From Chondrus crispus (taxonomy: Eukaryota > Rhodophyta > Florideophyceae > Gigartinales > Gigartinaceae), in NCBI RefSeq assembly GCF_000350225.1, contig NW_005179203.1:62001-126000 (forward strand): a DNA stretch of 64,000 nt, read 5' to 3'. This document shows positions 10,344 through 20,862 of this stretch, piece after piece. The translations under genes were made by a program, and so were the position numbers. Positions within the stretch are counted from its first letter, which is position 1; each line of letters begins with the position of its first letter. The notes beneath the pieces were generated by a model. That model was not told the DNA's origin and made no database searches. It saw only the letters and a list, made by a program, of their open reading frames with translations.

Positions 10344-12114
10344 ATGCTTCTTCAGTGCAGCGTATCGGTACTATGCGCTCTCCTTGCTCTCGCAGCTGCT
10401 TCTCCAGCCCCAGTATCGCCCTCTGGACCGGCGAAACTGCTGTTGTCCCACTCCCAGAGGCTACCACTAGCAACAAAATATCATCTTTCTCTCCTTAACA
10501 CTCGCTTCGGACGGCATCCGGTGGGGAACATATTTAAATCTCTCCTAAAAAGGAAGATGTCGCCCGGGCCTATTGATGTTACTCGGATCCATTCTCTCGA
10601 TGCGTTTCGACAGGCGCATGATACGGTAAGAAGGGCACATGAAATTGGTCCAAGGGAACGCACAATGACCAGGCCCGAAATTGCTATACTTGCGGGCCTC
10701 CTAGCGGATCATCACCACATCCCATCCAGGACCGTCTCGCAGACAAAGTTTTCTGGTCGGAACACGGCATCAATCACTCATTCCCTTCTTCAGAACTCTC
10801 GTGTGCTGAGGAGCAAGCTTGGACAGTATGTCGGGAGAAAAGCAGCTCCATTGGGAACATCAAAAGACTTTGCAGGACTTTTTCGCACATCTTTGCCAAC
10901 CGCAAATCGCATGGGGCTAACTGGTGATGATTGCACGGGCTCATCAGAATGTGCGGATGGAAGGATCTGTTTAAACACACAGGCCGACACGTGCTCTGCT
11001 GGCGAGGACTGCTTGTGTGTACCTTCGGACGGATTTGAGCCATGCACGTCTAGCCCCGATTGTTTGACAGCTGGAGAAGTGTGTGTGCAGCTAGGTGACA
11101 TCACAGTGTGTCTGTCGGAGGAAACTGCAAATGCCTTAGATTTTCCGATTGTGGACGCAGAGAGCTCTGATGATCCCGTAGAGACACCTGCAAGTAATAG
11201 TACAGACCCCAATGGGGGGAGTGGTGAGGGGCTTACCGGTGCGATCTGCACGAGCTCATCGGAATGTGCGGATGGAAGCATCTGTACAGACAGATTCATC
11301 GACACCTGCCCTTCTGGCGAGACTTGCATATGTGTACCTTCGGACGGAATTGAGGCATGCACGTCAAGCGCCGATTGTTCAACAGCTGGAGAAGTGTGCG
11401 TGCAGATAAGTGAGAGCACAGTGTGTGTTTCTGAAGAAACTGCAACCACGTTCTGCGATATCCTGCTGGCCTCTGGTATTGTGTTCTGCCTGGGCGTGCG
11501 CGTGGTTTGGTTTTGTGTGGTGCGGGGGAAGTGGTGAGGGGATTACCGGTGCGATCTGCACGAGCTCATCGGAATGTGCGGATGGAAGAATCTGCACAGA
11601 CATAGAGAACATCGACACGTGCTCTTCTGGTGAGACTTGCATATGTGTACCTTCGGGTGGACTTGAGGCATGCACGTCTGGCGCCGATTGTTCGACAGCT
11701 GGAGAAGTGTGCGTGCAGATAGGTGAGAGCACAGTATGCCTCTCTGAAGAAACCGCAAATGCTGCAGACATTCCCATCGTGGAGACCGAGAGCTCTGGTA
11801 CTCCGGAGGAGACACCCGCGAATGAGGACGCAGACTCACATGGTGGCAGTGGCGACGGGATTACTGGATCGGCTTGCACGTGCTCCTCAGGCTGTACAGA
11901 AGGAAGATTCTGCACAAACGGAAACATGATTACGTGCCCTGCTGGCGATTCGTGCATCTGCATGCCGTTAAGCGGAGTGCAAGTTTGCTCGTCCAGTGCC
12001 GAATGCTTAACAGACGGGGAAGTATGCGCGCGGGTAATCAGTCTTACGCTGTGTCTATCAGAGGAGGTTGCGATTGCCGAGGGTATTCCGATCTTGGACG
12101 GCGTCAGCTTTTAA
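10344..12114 (+). CDS. Gene A: secreted cysteine-rich four-repeat protein
   Basis: Probable host gene. With one 82-bp intron (11450-11531) it encodes 562 residues. The start ATG is in a good context (ACCATG). Residues 1-20 form a clear signal peptide (hydrophobic LLALAAAS core), so the product is secreted or in the cell wall. Residues about 21-190 are basic and without a known domain. Then come four repeats at about 191-295, 296-369, 370-475 and 476-562. Each has ten cysteines in the pattern C..SSEC..G.IC...TC..GE.C.C...G...C.SS.DC...GEVCV......C, resembling EB or Dickkopf-type cysteine modules. Acidic Ser/Thr-rich linkers separate the repeats. Without splicing the first frame ends at 11537. 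The function is unknown; an extracellular matrix or binding role is inferred. The gene is isolated, with no paired neighbour. Confidence 0.75.
11450..11531 (+). other. Proposed intron of gene A
   Basis: GTTCTG...GGAAG has GT-AG borders and restores the frame between repeats 2 and 3 (phase 2). It was the only GT-AG pair tested that joins the two frames. The intron lies exactly where the other repeats have their linker, and its last bases still resemble the linker's GGSGE codons. A frameshift in an intronless gene is the alternative. Confidence 0.6.
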
Positions 12115-13317
12115 CGTTCGTCTCTGAAGGTTAAGATTTGAGAAATGGTGTTTCTACCACGAAAGAAGGAGGATCAGCACCCCACCAGTGGATGGGACCA
12201 TGAATGTATTTTTTCTCTCGATTGTAGTAGAAGCTTTGTTTGGCTACATCCCAGAATTTCTAGATAGATATCCATGCATTGAATATGGTGCTTGTGTTAT
12301 GGCTAGTCTAGCTAAAGAATAGATTGCGTGTTGAATCACAGTGGTTAAATCCTGTTTTGCATGCAAGTACAGAACAGTCATACCTCCGTAATCTGAGACG
12401 ATTCGTAGATGCCGTCCCAATTGAATCAAGAATCTATTCCAGGAGACACTTGCACCGTGAAGAGCACTTCGATCGATCACTGACAGAAAGTAGTAGAGAT
12501 GCTGTTGCTTCGTGTGCATACATGTTGACAGTTTCGTGCACAGTCCATGGAATAAAAATGTGTGCATGTAGGCACAGGCTTCCCATAATTCATGACAGTA
12601 TTGGCCGTGAGCATAAATGATGCTGTCTGATCCCATTGCATAGCCTTTACGGGGCAGGGAGGAAGAAGGGAAAGACTGCAAGTGGAAGGCCGTTGAGGAA
12701 CAGGGAGTGATGCTGAAGCGAAGGCAGATTTTTGCTAAGGAGGAGGGTAAAAAAGAATGAGAGTCGATGGGAAAAATGAACTGATGGACGGGGAGAACGC
12801 ATGGGCGCGGAGGAAGTTCTGGTATTTCGGAGGGGTGGGTGCGGAGATTGAGTTGACTGGAATCGTGAGGCGAGGGGCGGGGCCAGTAGACGGACAACGC
12901 ATCTGCCCTGATAGGTAGAGAGAGAACGGACCAGCCCCTGGGGCAGGTCCTTTTGAAGGCTTAGAGTCATTGTTTTCTGTGGAGAGAGAACTTAACTTGG
13001 GCCTTGTGATTGCAGGAACAGCGATACCCCCGATCCATTCAGGATCGGGGAGACGGCGGTGACTTTATTGTCCAAGTGGGTGGTGTGCTGTAATGCTGTG
13101 CTTTATTCTACGCGTCTTACTTGCTTGGTTCTGGACGGAACCACAGGGCTGAGAAGAATACCGTACGAGCCGCACAGTAGCGACGTGCGGTGAACTGGTG
13201 CGGTGAACTGGTGTGGCGAAGTGCCAACATTGAAAGTCACACTGGTGCGCGCATTTGCATCGTTTCTGTGATGCAAGATCGATGCCTAGGTTTACTGATG
13301 TCAAATGCCTGTCTACT
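12115..13317. other. Intergenic, no gene recognised
   Basis: A long minus-strand frame at 12244-12897 begins at a non-ATG codon and has no domain; I regard it as chance. There is a perfect hairpin at 13027-13050 (CCCCGATCC / GGATCGGGG) and a short direct repeat GCGGTGAACTGGT near 13190. Confidence 0.5.
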
Positions 13318-13320
13318 TTA

Positions 13321-14288
13321 GAGCATCTCCACCGCGGCCCAAAATGTTTGCTATATTGTAAAATATACCGATTTTGCAAATTTGTCATCACCACCGCGCG
13401 ACGATGTTGCCAAATCGCTTGGATAAAATACGATTTGCCACCTGAGCGCACGCATTTTTCTCAGAAATGCGTCCAGTTTCGTCGCAAATCGTATTTTATC
13501 GCCACTTTGCGTGGCCACGTTTTTGTGCTGCCGCGCAACAAGACTGTGAATTATGATTGAATTTGGGGACCGAAACACCATTCACGCGGGAACCGACGGA
13601 GGCATATTGGAGTGCGAGCTTTCCGGAACGCTATCCGCGCTTTCCGGGGGTCTCTGTTCTACGTACGAAAGCACGCGCAAAGCGCCGATAATGCGCTGGA
13701 GAGGGTGTATCCCGCTCTTCCCTACAGCATCAACCTTGCGGATAAACTCCGGCCGCATACTCAGCGCGGTGTACAGTCTGTCGAAAACGCGTCGCGGTAT
13801 TCCAAAACGCCTGGAGAAGTCGGTGTTGTCGTAAACAGGTGGCATGCCATCGACGCCAAAGTAGTGCTTTCGTAGTTTCAGCACGGTACCATCAAAGTCG
13901 CGCTTCTTATTGGGAGATTTCCCAGGTGCTGACCCTCCATGACGTCGCGAATCGAAGTCGTTCTCGTCAGCTTCCGCCTCCAGCTTGCACATGAGCATAG
14001 TGAACTCGTCATCGTCTTCGTCCAATGGAAAGTCAAATGACTCCACGTGCGTCGCAAGAGCTGGTCCCTCTGTCACAGCACCTTGCAGCTCCTCAAGGCC
14101 GTCGAGCTCTTCCAGAGGCTCCATGGCGAGAAATAGCAATCTACCTGCGCGGTGGTGTTCCGCCGACGAATTGTGACGACGCAAATTGCGATACTTTCCC
14201 GTACAGAGTGCCCAAAGAGAATAACCAATTAGAAGTCGGACAAGTGTCCTAGAAATAGCAACATTCTGGCTGCGCGGTGGAGATGCTC
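13321..14288 (-). mobile_element. PIF/Harbinger element, non-autonomous
   Basis: A 968-bp element with inverted ends GAGCATCTCCACCGCG at both sides (about 35 bp with mismatches) and a TTA target duplication at 13318-13320 and 14289-14291. Ends starting GAGCATCTCC and a TTA/TAA target are hallmarks of PIF/Harbinger. It carries the N-terminal part of a transposase on the minus strand but not the DDE catalytic part, so it is an internally deleted copy needing help from elsewhere. Confidence 0.9.
13582..14124 (-). pseudogene. Truncated Harbinger transposase (N-terminal part)
   Basis: From the ATG at 14124 the frame gives 180 residues: an acidic start (MEPLEELDGLEELQ), then KRDFDGTVLKLRKHYFG, FSRRFGIPRRVFDRLYTAL and KVDAVGKSGIHPLQRIIGAL. 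This order matches the N-terminal region of plant-type PIF/Harbinger transposases (F-R-R-F, then D-A-x-G-K-x-G). The usual GxxAD...DEY block that should follow LRVLSY is lost and the frame ends soon after, so none of the DDE residues are present. The open frame also extends upstream beyond 14124 and out of the element to 14328, but the start inside the element is more likely. Confidence 0.8.
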
Positions 14289-14436
14289 TTACATTCCCCA
14301 TCGTCTTCAGCACCATGCAAAATCTCAAAACGGCGGCTCGAAAAGTGAGTGAGAGCTACTTTTTCGGCATGCATCTCTCTTCCAAACTTAACAGCCATTC
14401 GAGCAGTGCTGTGCATCGATAACCTCGCTTTCCCTT

Positions 14437-15585
14437 TCAGACCTTCCGTGAACGTCGAGAGCCGTCGCGTCGAAAGCCGGGCGTCATGCACCAGTCGCAT
14501 CGAATGAGCTGATCGGCAGTGGTCTCCCCGGCATCCACAAGAAACATGGACGGCCCCTCGCTACCTTCCGCCGCGGCATTCGGCTTCATTACCATAGCCG
14601 TTGACGACACGTTTCGCGTCCTGGTCGGAACCGCAGATGACGTGCCCAGATGAACCACTCCCAGACCATCTGGCTTCATGTTCAGGTCCCTGCGCCGATG
14701 CACAGCCATATCCATTGCCGGGGGATCTGGCATCGTAAAATCCATGGACACGCCCTCGTCATCTATTCCATCCTTCTCCTCCCCCGCATCCACCTGCGTT
14801 TCCGTCGGTACAAGCGTGGTATGCATCTCCCCTCGACCGCCTCCCTTACAAAAAGAAGGATCACTCTCAGGACTGGGGCTGCTCAACCTCATTTCCTCTT
14901 CCTCGGACGTCGGCACCCACATTTCCCTGTCATGGTCATCCTGCACAGCGGCCGCACACGTCACGGCCTTCCCGTGGCGATCCAGCGGCTGCGTCGGGGG
15001 CTCGAGGTCTTCCTGCTTGTGGCACGACTTGGTGCGAAACGTGACCTCTCTTCCGCGGAAGTCCGGCCAGTACGCGTCGTCGTCATGGCGCCAACCGTCG
15101 AAGCTGGACACTTCGGAAGGTGTGGGCGGCAAGGGCGGGATGCATGGAATTTGAGAATGTGCTCGCGCAGCATGCGCTCGCGCTCGCGGCGCTCGGAGCG
15201 GGATAGGGCGGTGCAAATTCAGCAGCAGGCTCGACGGGGGGCTTTGGCGGGGGATCGGTCGCGGCAAGACAGAGAGCGACGGCCAGGCCAGAGGGTTTTG
15301 GAAGCCGGAGGTGGCGTGCGTCCGATATTGCGGCGGCGTGCATCCCCGGGGCGGAACGGATTGGGGCAGTGGGGATGAGGGGGCGTCGGAGAGGGAGAGA
15401 GTGGCGAGCTCGTTTGCGGGGACGTGTGGCGCGGTGGCGACGGAAGAGGCTACGCCGGGCGGGAGCGGGCGCATCGGACGTGGGTACAGTTGGTGTGAGG
15501 AGGCTGTTTCTGTTGTTTTCGTGGTTGGCGGAGGCGATAGGGGGCGTAGACAGCGGCGTGAGGGTGCTGATGGTTTGCAATACAT
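14437..15585 (-). CDS. Gene B: proline-rich protein of unknown function
   Basis: A 382-residue frame starts at an ATG. Residues about 1-165 are rich in Pro, Ser, Ala and Arg and probably disordered. A more ordered stretch near 165-180 (DGWRHDDDAYWPDFRGREVTF) is followed by an acidic tract (SEEEEMRLSSPSPESD). The last part contains a single CDWC pair, insufficient for a zinc finger. I recognise no family. The 3' end lies about 150 bp from the Harbinger element; an overlapping frame continues towards it (14249-14500), so a downstream exon or 3' decay cannot be excluded. The length and the acid/Pro blocks argue for a real gene, but composition alone can hold open frames in GC-rich DNA. Confidence 0.4.
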   Translation of the reverse strand: MYCKPSAPSRRCLRPLSPPPTTKTTETASSHQLYPRPMRPLPPGVASSVATAPHVPANELATLSLSDAPSSPLPQSVPPRGCTPPQYRTHATSGFQNPLAWPSLSVLPRPIPRQSPPSSLLLNLHRPIPLRAPRARAHAARAHSQIPCIPPLPPTPSEVSSFDGWRHDDDAYWPDFRGREVTFRTKSCHKQEDLEPPTQPLDRHGKAVTCAAAVQDDHDREMWVPTSEEEEMRLSSPSPESDPSFCKGGGRGEMHTTLVPTETQVDAGEEKDGIDDEGVSMDFTMPDPPAMDMAVHRRRDLNMKPDGLGVVHLGTSSAVPTRTRNVSSTAMVMKPNAAAEGSEGPSMFLVDAGETTADQLIRCDWCMTPGFRRDGSRRSRKV

Positions 15586-15589
15586 GTCT

Positions 15590-17471
15590 TGTTGGCGCGA
15601 ACGCTTACCACTGCCATGGTGGGAAGGTTCTGTTTTGGCGAACGTGCAGATGAGTTTCTTCGGTAGCTCGCCGTTCGGACCTAATGAAGGGGGGAAGTTG
15701 GCGGAGAGTTGCGGGTGATATTCTACACAACGCGCCCCCGCTACCTACTTCGCTACCGGCACTGCCCAGCTCGCCGATTCTGCTCTGGCTGCCACTGTTG
15801 ACACCGCCGCTACAGATGCTGCCTCCAATGGCATCCGCTAGCACAGTCTTCCTTCGTTCGTGTAGCCTCTCGCGGCCACGCACCGCCCTCCTCTTGACGA
15901 CCTGGTCCCGCCTCAAGAGTCGCCACCCGTCCTCACTCCGCCCCAGGAGGTAAAACCCAGTCAGCCCCCCAGACTCCCTCTCTGCGATACGTCCATGTGG
16001 TACAAGTTTGGGGTAGACTTGCTGTGCATAATACCCGAAATCGGTACGAGCTGCTGAACTGTTTGTGCTAAGCAGTCATGCTAAACGCGACCTCCCGACG
16101 TCCTTCACCGGGCGTACCTCATTTCCGTCAAGCACCTGGATTACATCCATCGCCAGCCGGACCCCCGCGCGGTATCTGCGCCACCGTCACTTCCCACGAC
16201 AACGTCCATGTTGGCAAACGCTAGGTCGCCACCCACTCTATCACCAGCTCGCCCTCCGCTCCGAACAGGTACACCCGGTCGAGCGCGTTCGTGCGCCTCG
16301 CCTTTGCCCTGAGCTTGAGCATGCCAAAGCAAGCAAAGTCCAGCCCCAACCACAGCCCCTCCGTCCCCAAAAACTCCTGGTGCTGTGGCGTTAGCAGCTC
16401 CCCGCGTCGCGTAGCCGCGCCCCCACGACATCCTGGCACTGACTTTGTCTCGAGTCGATGTCGCAGTCTCCCTCGCGCGCCGACTTGAAAATGTTTCACA
16501 ATTTCCACCGGCCCGCTCGCCGGCGCCACGGACGAGGTGTACTCACCCTCCGCCGCACCGTGCCGCGCCGGTCATGCTCCTGGGCTCGTCCAGCTCTGTG
16601 CCCAATGCCCACCTCGTCGGTAGAGTGGCCTTCAGTGAGGGCCCCGCGCGCCGTAGCCCCCTTCACGGCGGCCACCTTCTTGCCCGTGCGCGAGTGGCCC
16701 ACGGCCCGCGCGAGGCCGCGTGAGACGCGCAGTTGTGCCAGCGTACTGGATTGAGGGAGAAGCGCTGCAGACGGCGAGGAGCACGTCGCGACACTTGTGG
16801 TGCGCGGCGAAACGTGCCGAGGAAGGGAGCGGGTTTGGAGCGCCGATGATCCATGAAACAACCATGCGTTCACATGGTCCAGCAATGCTTTCGAATTGCT
16901 AGCACGGTTTTTGTGCCAAGGGCCAATTCATGTAGCACCTGTTGAAGAAAGTGGGGCTATCCTTCCTTGCCCTTTTATTTATCGTGGCTACTCGCGCATT
17001 TATACTACTACCACTTCCATGTTTTGTAGACGAACTTGTGAAGCAGATGGGGAAGCGTTGCGTAATTATTTCGTAAGCGTTCAGGACAGTAATAATTATT
17101 TCTTGACGTCTGACCCACCTGGTAAATTATTTGGCACTCCCATCAGCACCTTTGGGCGATACAAAAAGCCCCAAGTTCAATTTTCCAACAGGTTTGTTCA
17201 GTTATGGTCTGACCATAATACTGTTTCCTGCAGTAGCGCCTTCCCCGCTCTCATGAAATAAGTAGTGGTCAGTTGTTCAAGTCCGGTGTTGTCCAAAACA
17301 CGAAAGTTGAACAGTGATCTAATGCGGTGCTGAATGGCCAGCCGTTGTTGCGCTTGTGCTGCCACGGGGCACGTTTTCGTATCTTCGATGCAAGGGGAAC
17401 CTCCATACTTACCACACCATGTGCAGCAATCACATACATTTACAAGACGCATTGAGATGAAGATGGCGGAA
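15590..17471. other. Possible degraded gene, otherwise unassigned
   Basis: Short frames on the minus strand between 16141 and 16885 look protein-like. One at 16221-16529 contains LGTEGLWLGLDFACFGML and ALDRVYLFGAEGELVIEWVA, but they lie in different frames with no clear start. This may be a decayed host gene or exons that I cannot join. 16900-17471 shows nothing. Confidence 0.3.
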
Positions 17472-19346
17472 CTAGACGGTATAAACAGACTTAGATTGCC
17501 CCATCCTTAAGCGTGGCATCGAGTGAACCAAGCTTAAGTCAGGTGCTTGGACAGGCTTGTCATTTTCTCCAAGTGTTCCTAGGTGGAGTTCCCCGTTCGA
17601 CCATTCTGGCTGAAATATTCCGATATCCAGAGGGCGTCGGCTTGCCACCTTGCAATCTATGGGCGCTTGGAGGAGCTCGTTCTGTGTGCGCACCAACGAA
17701 GTGACGACGTCGATGTCTAGTTCGTTTCTAAGAAAGAGGCAAACTAAAAGGAAAAACATCAAAAGCATGGCGTAGCCGGCGGCAGAGGCAATGAACCACA
17801 CATTTATCGCCGCTCGTGCTGTCTTCCGCACCCCGTATCCCATCCCGATCTTCGGAGACAAGCTTTTGTCTAGGGGGAGCACTGGGAAACTCTTGACACT
17901 TCATGTTTCTTCAGCAGCATACAATGAGAAAATTTGAGGCCGCGATCCACTAGCTCGTAGGCTCCTGACCGGTAAAGTCCTGTAGAGAGACATGTAGACC
18001 ATCGTGTCTTTTGCTTCTTCCAAAAATTCGCGAGCAAATCGTGTCAAGTTTACCCCCTGAAGCATACGAAATTCAGTTTCTTGAACGTTGTCTGCCCATC
18101 CTTGGATGATTTGATATGTTTCGTTCTCATAAGTCAGTCGACACGAACACACGACGTGACCCATGGCGCATTCTCCCCGATCAGTGGTGTACACATGCAC
18201 GAGTTCAGAAATAGATCCGGCACTGACTGACACGCTACCATGCCATTCCACACTCTTGAACTGCAAGTCTTCAAAACGAAAATCAAATGCCATCTGCGTG
18301 TTTTCTACTCTGCTCTGCCGAACCGGCAACCGCTCCATCTGCAGTTCAGCTCCTTGAGGAGCTAGGAGTAGGAGGGGTTCAAACTCCACCCAAACAGTTT
18401 CGGAACCGGCCAGCGAACGAAAGATCAAATGTTGAATATCTGCCCAGCCCCGAAGAACGAATCTACCTGGGCGCAAGCCACCATTATAGCTGCTCCCAAC
18501 CCATATGGGAATTTCCCCTATTACTTTTCTTCCCGTCTTGTTTAGTCCTACCGCAGAGTTCCATCCTGCTCCAAGTGCCATATCAGAAAGGACACAAAGG
18601 AATTTGTGGACCTCGGTATGGTTTTCCAATTGCCCTAATTGTCGTTTGATTTCTTCATTGTCACAGAGAGACCAGTTAAAGGGTACTGCGGCGACTACTT
18701 TCTCAATCATACCCCTTGCTGATGGCGTTCTCCTCTCGAATTCTATTCCTGTTTCCGTGGCCCTGACAAGCACGCGGTCTATAAGGCTCATTGTCGAGAA
18801 ACCGCCAATGGGACGTCCTTCACCTGGTGGACAACTTCTGTGTCCCGATTCGATGAGTGGCGCCTCGTGATCTATAGACGGATTTCTCAGTGACGAGCCC
18901 GTCACCTCAAACACTTGACCAAACAGCCTAATACCACCACCTTTATTCGGATCTTCGTCTTCGGCATGTAAATTCACAGATAGAAGTTTCCCCTTTGCAG
19001 CCTCGAATATGCTTCCCAGCTCTACTTCAGTGTCCAGTTCTACATCCCTTTCGACGCTCCCGAATTCTGCCATAATGGCTAGGCCAAACAGGGTCACTGC
19101 TGCCCCCCAGAAGCATAGACGTATCCATGCCCCGTTTTGGTCTATTCCGGGTAGTTGAGTCAGCCTACCAGCTCGCGTCGTACCCAATGCCACTCGTCTT
19201 CCTTTTCGTGCCATGAAACCATTAATCCTTGATGAAGCTTTTTGTAGCGCCACAGCAAGGAGCATATCGACAAGAATAGCCAAACCAATGAGTCGGGTCA
19301 CGTTCCAAATTGGCGTGCTAAAGGGCAGTATGAATTCCAGGGACAT
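17472..19346 (-). CDS. Gene C: multi-pass membrane protein with an in-frame TGA
   Basis: From the ATG at 19346 (MSLEFILPFS) the frame runs 481 residues to a TGA at 17901-17903. The same frame stays open for a further 142 codons to 17472. Residues 17-36 and 74-94 are membrane segments separated by a basic loop (MARKGRR). Residues about 95-481 form a large domain with four Asn-X-Ser/Thr sites and several cysteines (ECAMGHVVCSC), probably extracellular. After the TGA there is a third strong membrane segment (FIASAAGYAMLLMFFLLVCLF) and a cytosolic-like tail. So the TGA removes the third membrane span unless it is read through, edited or a sequence error. No family is recognised. A signalling or wall-sensing role would be speculation. 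An open stretch upstream of 19346 has no ATG start and is probably leader. Confidence 0.6.
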
Positions 19347-19349
19347 GAT

Positions 19350-19797
19350 GTGGAGGGAAGGAGGAAGGCTTGTCAACGAAGTTTGTTTTTTGAATAAGAA
19401 GAACGATACACGATAAACGCGTCCCTGTTTCTGGTTATGCAATGTAGGCGTCGTGTCCAAGACCCTTGGAGAAGTGGAGTTGTGAAAGAAGTCCTCTTTT
19501 CCGGTATTCCTCGACAGCGCTCGATATTGCTTAGCTAGGCTAGCACTTTTGAATGGGGTCAGTTTCCTGCGTTGGATCAGTACGCATAAAAGTACACATA
19601 GATCCAGTTGTCGAAAAATGCATGAATAAATTGTACCGTACGGCAACGGAGACCCAGCTGTGTTGATGTGCAATACTGTACACGGTAGTGTTGAAGGTAA
19701 CATTACTGTACCAGGAAACAATTTGCACTTGCAAGACATTTGTACGGTACAGTACTGCCTTTTCGTGCGCATATTGTACTGTACTGGCATGGCTTTA
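19350..19797. other. Intergenic; upstream of gene C
   Basis: AT-richer DNA with many short TGTAC/GTACA palindromes at about 19620-19790. No gene is seen. It ends at the CTTTA target site of E2. Confidence 0.5.
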
Positions 19798-20217
19798 TGT
19801 CGTCGAAAGGGGGCCTTGTGCTTCGCGTGCACTGCTCTCTGTACGATCAGGGAGCGGGATTGGCGCGCGGGGAAAAGGAGAGAAAGGATAGTATGAGAAG
19901 GGAAGTAGAGGGGGGGTGAGTGATCCGGCGTTGCGCCTTCAGGGGTGAGAACGGGCTCCGGCTTGTGCCTTCGCAGACTAGAGTAGCGTAGAGTTGCTTG
20001 CTCGAATTGTTTATTGTTCTACCTCTGGGCGTGGGGAGCGCGGACGTGGGCGTAGTACATATAGGTCCATGTAAGCTTGCCGTCTGCAGGGACGGTAAGC
20101 TTACAGCCCATGTTCTGTAAGCACGCGGGATATCAAAATCCAAAAAGGTGCATGCACCTTTTTGTGCGGTGTTATCATATCAAATATGCCGTACAGTATA
20201 TATGCGCGTGCGCGACA
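19798..20217 (-). repeat. E2 3' LTR
   Basis: 420 bp, TGTCG...CGACA ends. Read on the plus strand, a TATATAT sequence at about 20197 lies some 60 nt before the ATG of the first antisense ORF (20259), so this LTR may also promote antisense transcription. Confidence 0.9.
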
Positions 20218-20258
20218 CTCCCTCCCATGGGCGTCGAACCTTCAGTAGTTGACACGAG

Positions 20259-20465
20259 ATGGCGCCACAGCGGAAGCGGAAGCGCAGGGGGGGTCGCCGT
20301 AGTCTTCGGGAACACGAACAAGCGCCACACCAGCAAGCATCCCGCGCACAGGCGTCCCCTGCACAAGCATCCCACGTTTCTACGCCTCGCGTCTCACCAC
20401 CGCGCGTCTCATCTCCTCGCGTCGTGTCGCCTCGCGTCGTGCCGCCTCTCGTCGTGTCATTATAG
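20259..20465 (+). CDS. E2 antisense ORF a: short basic/Pro-Arg-Val repeat protein
   Basis: 68 residues on the strand opposite to gag-pol, starting at a good ATG (GAGATGG) just inside the 3' LTR. The start MAPQRKRKRRGGRR is a strong nuclear-localisation-type basic cluster. It is followed by short repeats of the form TPRVSPPRVSSPRVVSPRV, encoded by a tandem DNA repeat. It may be an independent small ORF or an exon of a longer antisense transcript; the sequence alone cannot decide. Confidence 0.4.
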   Translation: MAPQRKRKRRGGRRSLREHEQAPHQQASRAQASPAQASHVSTPRVSPPRVSSPRVVSPRVVPPLVVSL

Positions 20466-20862
20466 GACCCTTTCGTTCGCGCTCCGTCTGTATCGCTGTC
20501 GGACAGGTATTCATGGCTACAGTCGACGCCTTCACTTTCGTCGCGGTCTTCGTTATCTTCGCGCGCTGTGCCTCCGGGACCTCCGTCGTCGCGAGCTTCA
20601 TCATCATCCCGCGCCTTCGACCCCGCTGAGCGCGGCTTCCACGGCAGTTAAGGCGGCGGAACCTCTACCCAGGATTGAGCTGCGGGACGGCTCTCCTGTG
20701 GTACAGAGTGCCCCGTCTGGGGTTGCAAAACCGACTGCCGTGTATGAGGCCGCTGGGAGATGATTGGTAGAGGCCATGGTGGTGGGTGGAGGAGAAGCCG
20801 GTAGTGGCGGGGCCAGGGGGATGCGGGGCGTGCCGTATGCGAGTGCGTAGGGCACTGCCTCG

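Noticed and set aside
12244-12897. 217-codon minus-strand open frame between gene A and the Harbinger element
   Set aside because: It starts at a TTG codon, has no domain and mixed low-complexity composition; likely chance.
13027-13050. Bacterial-type terminator hairpin
   Set aside because: There is a perfect stem but no following T run, and the context is eukaryotic; its role is unknown.
19798-20217. Segmental duplication with 26938-27357
   Set aside because: TG...CA ends, the CTTTA target duplication and the internal Copia genes show that the pair are LTRs.
20077-20763. 228-codon plus-strand frame crossing the E2 LTR edge
   Set aside because: Its first part lies in the LTR and its middle is His/Arg/Leu repeat translation in a different frame from the better ATG-started ORF at 20259.
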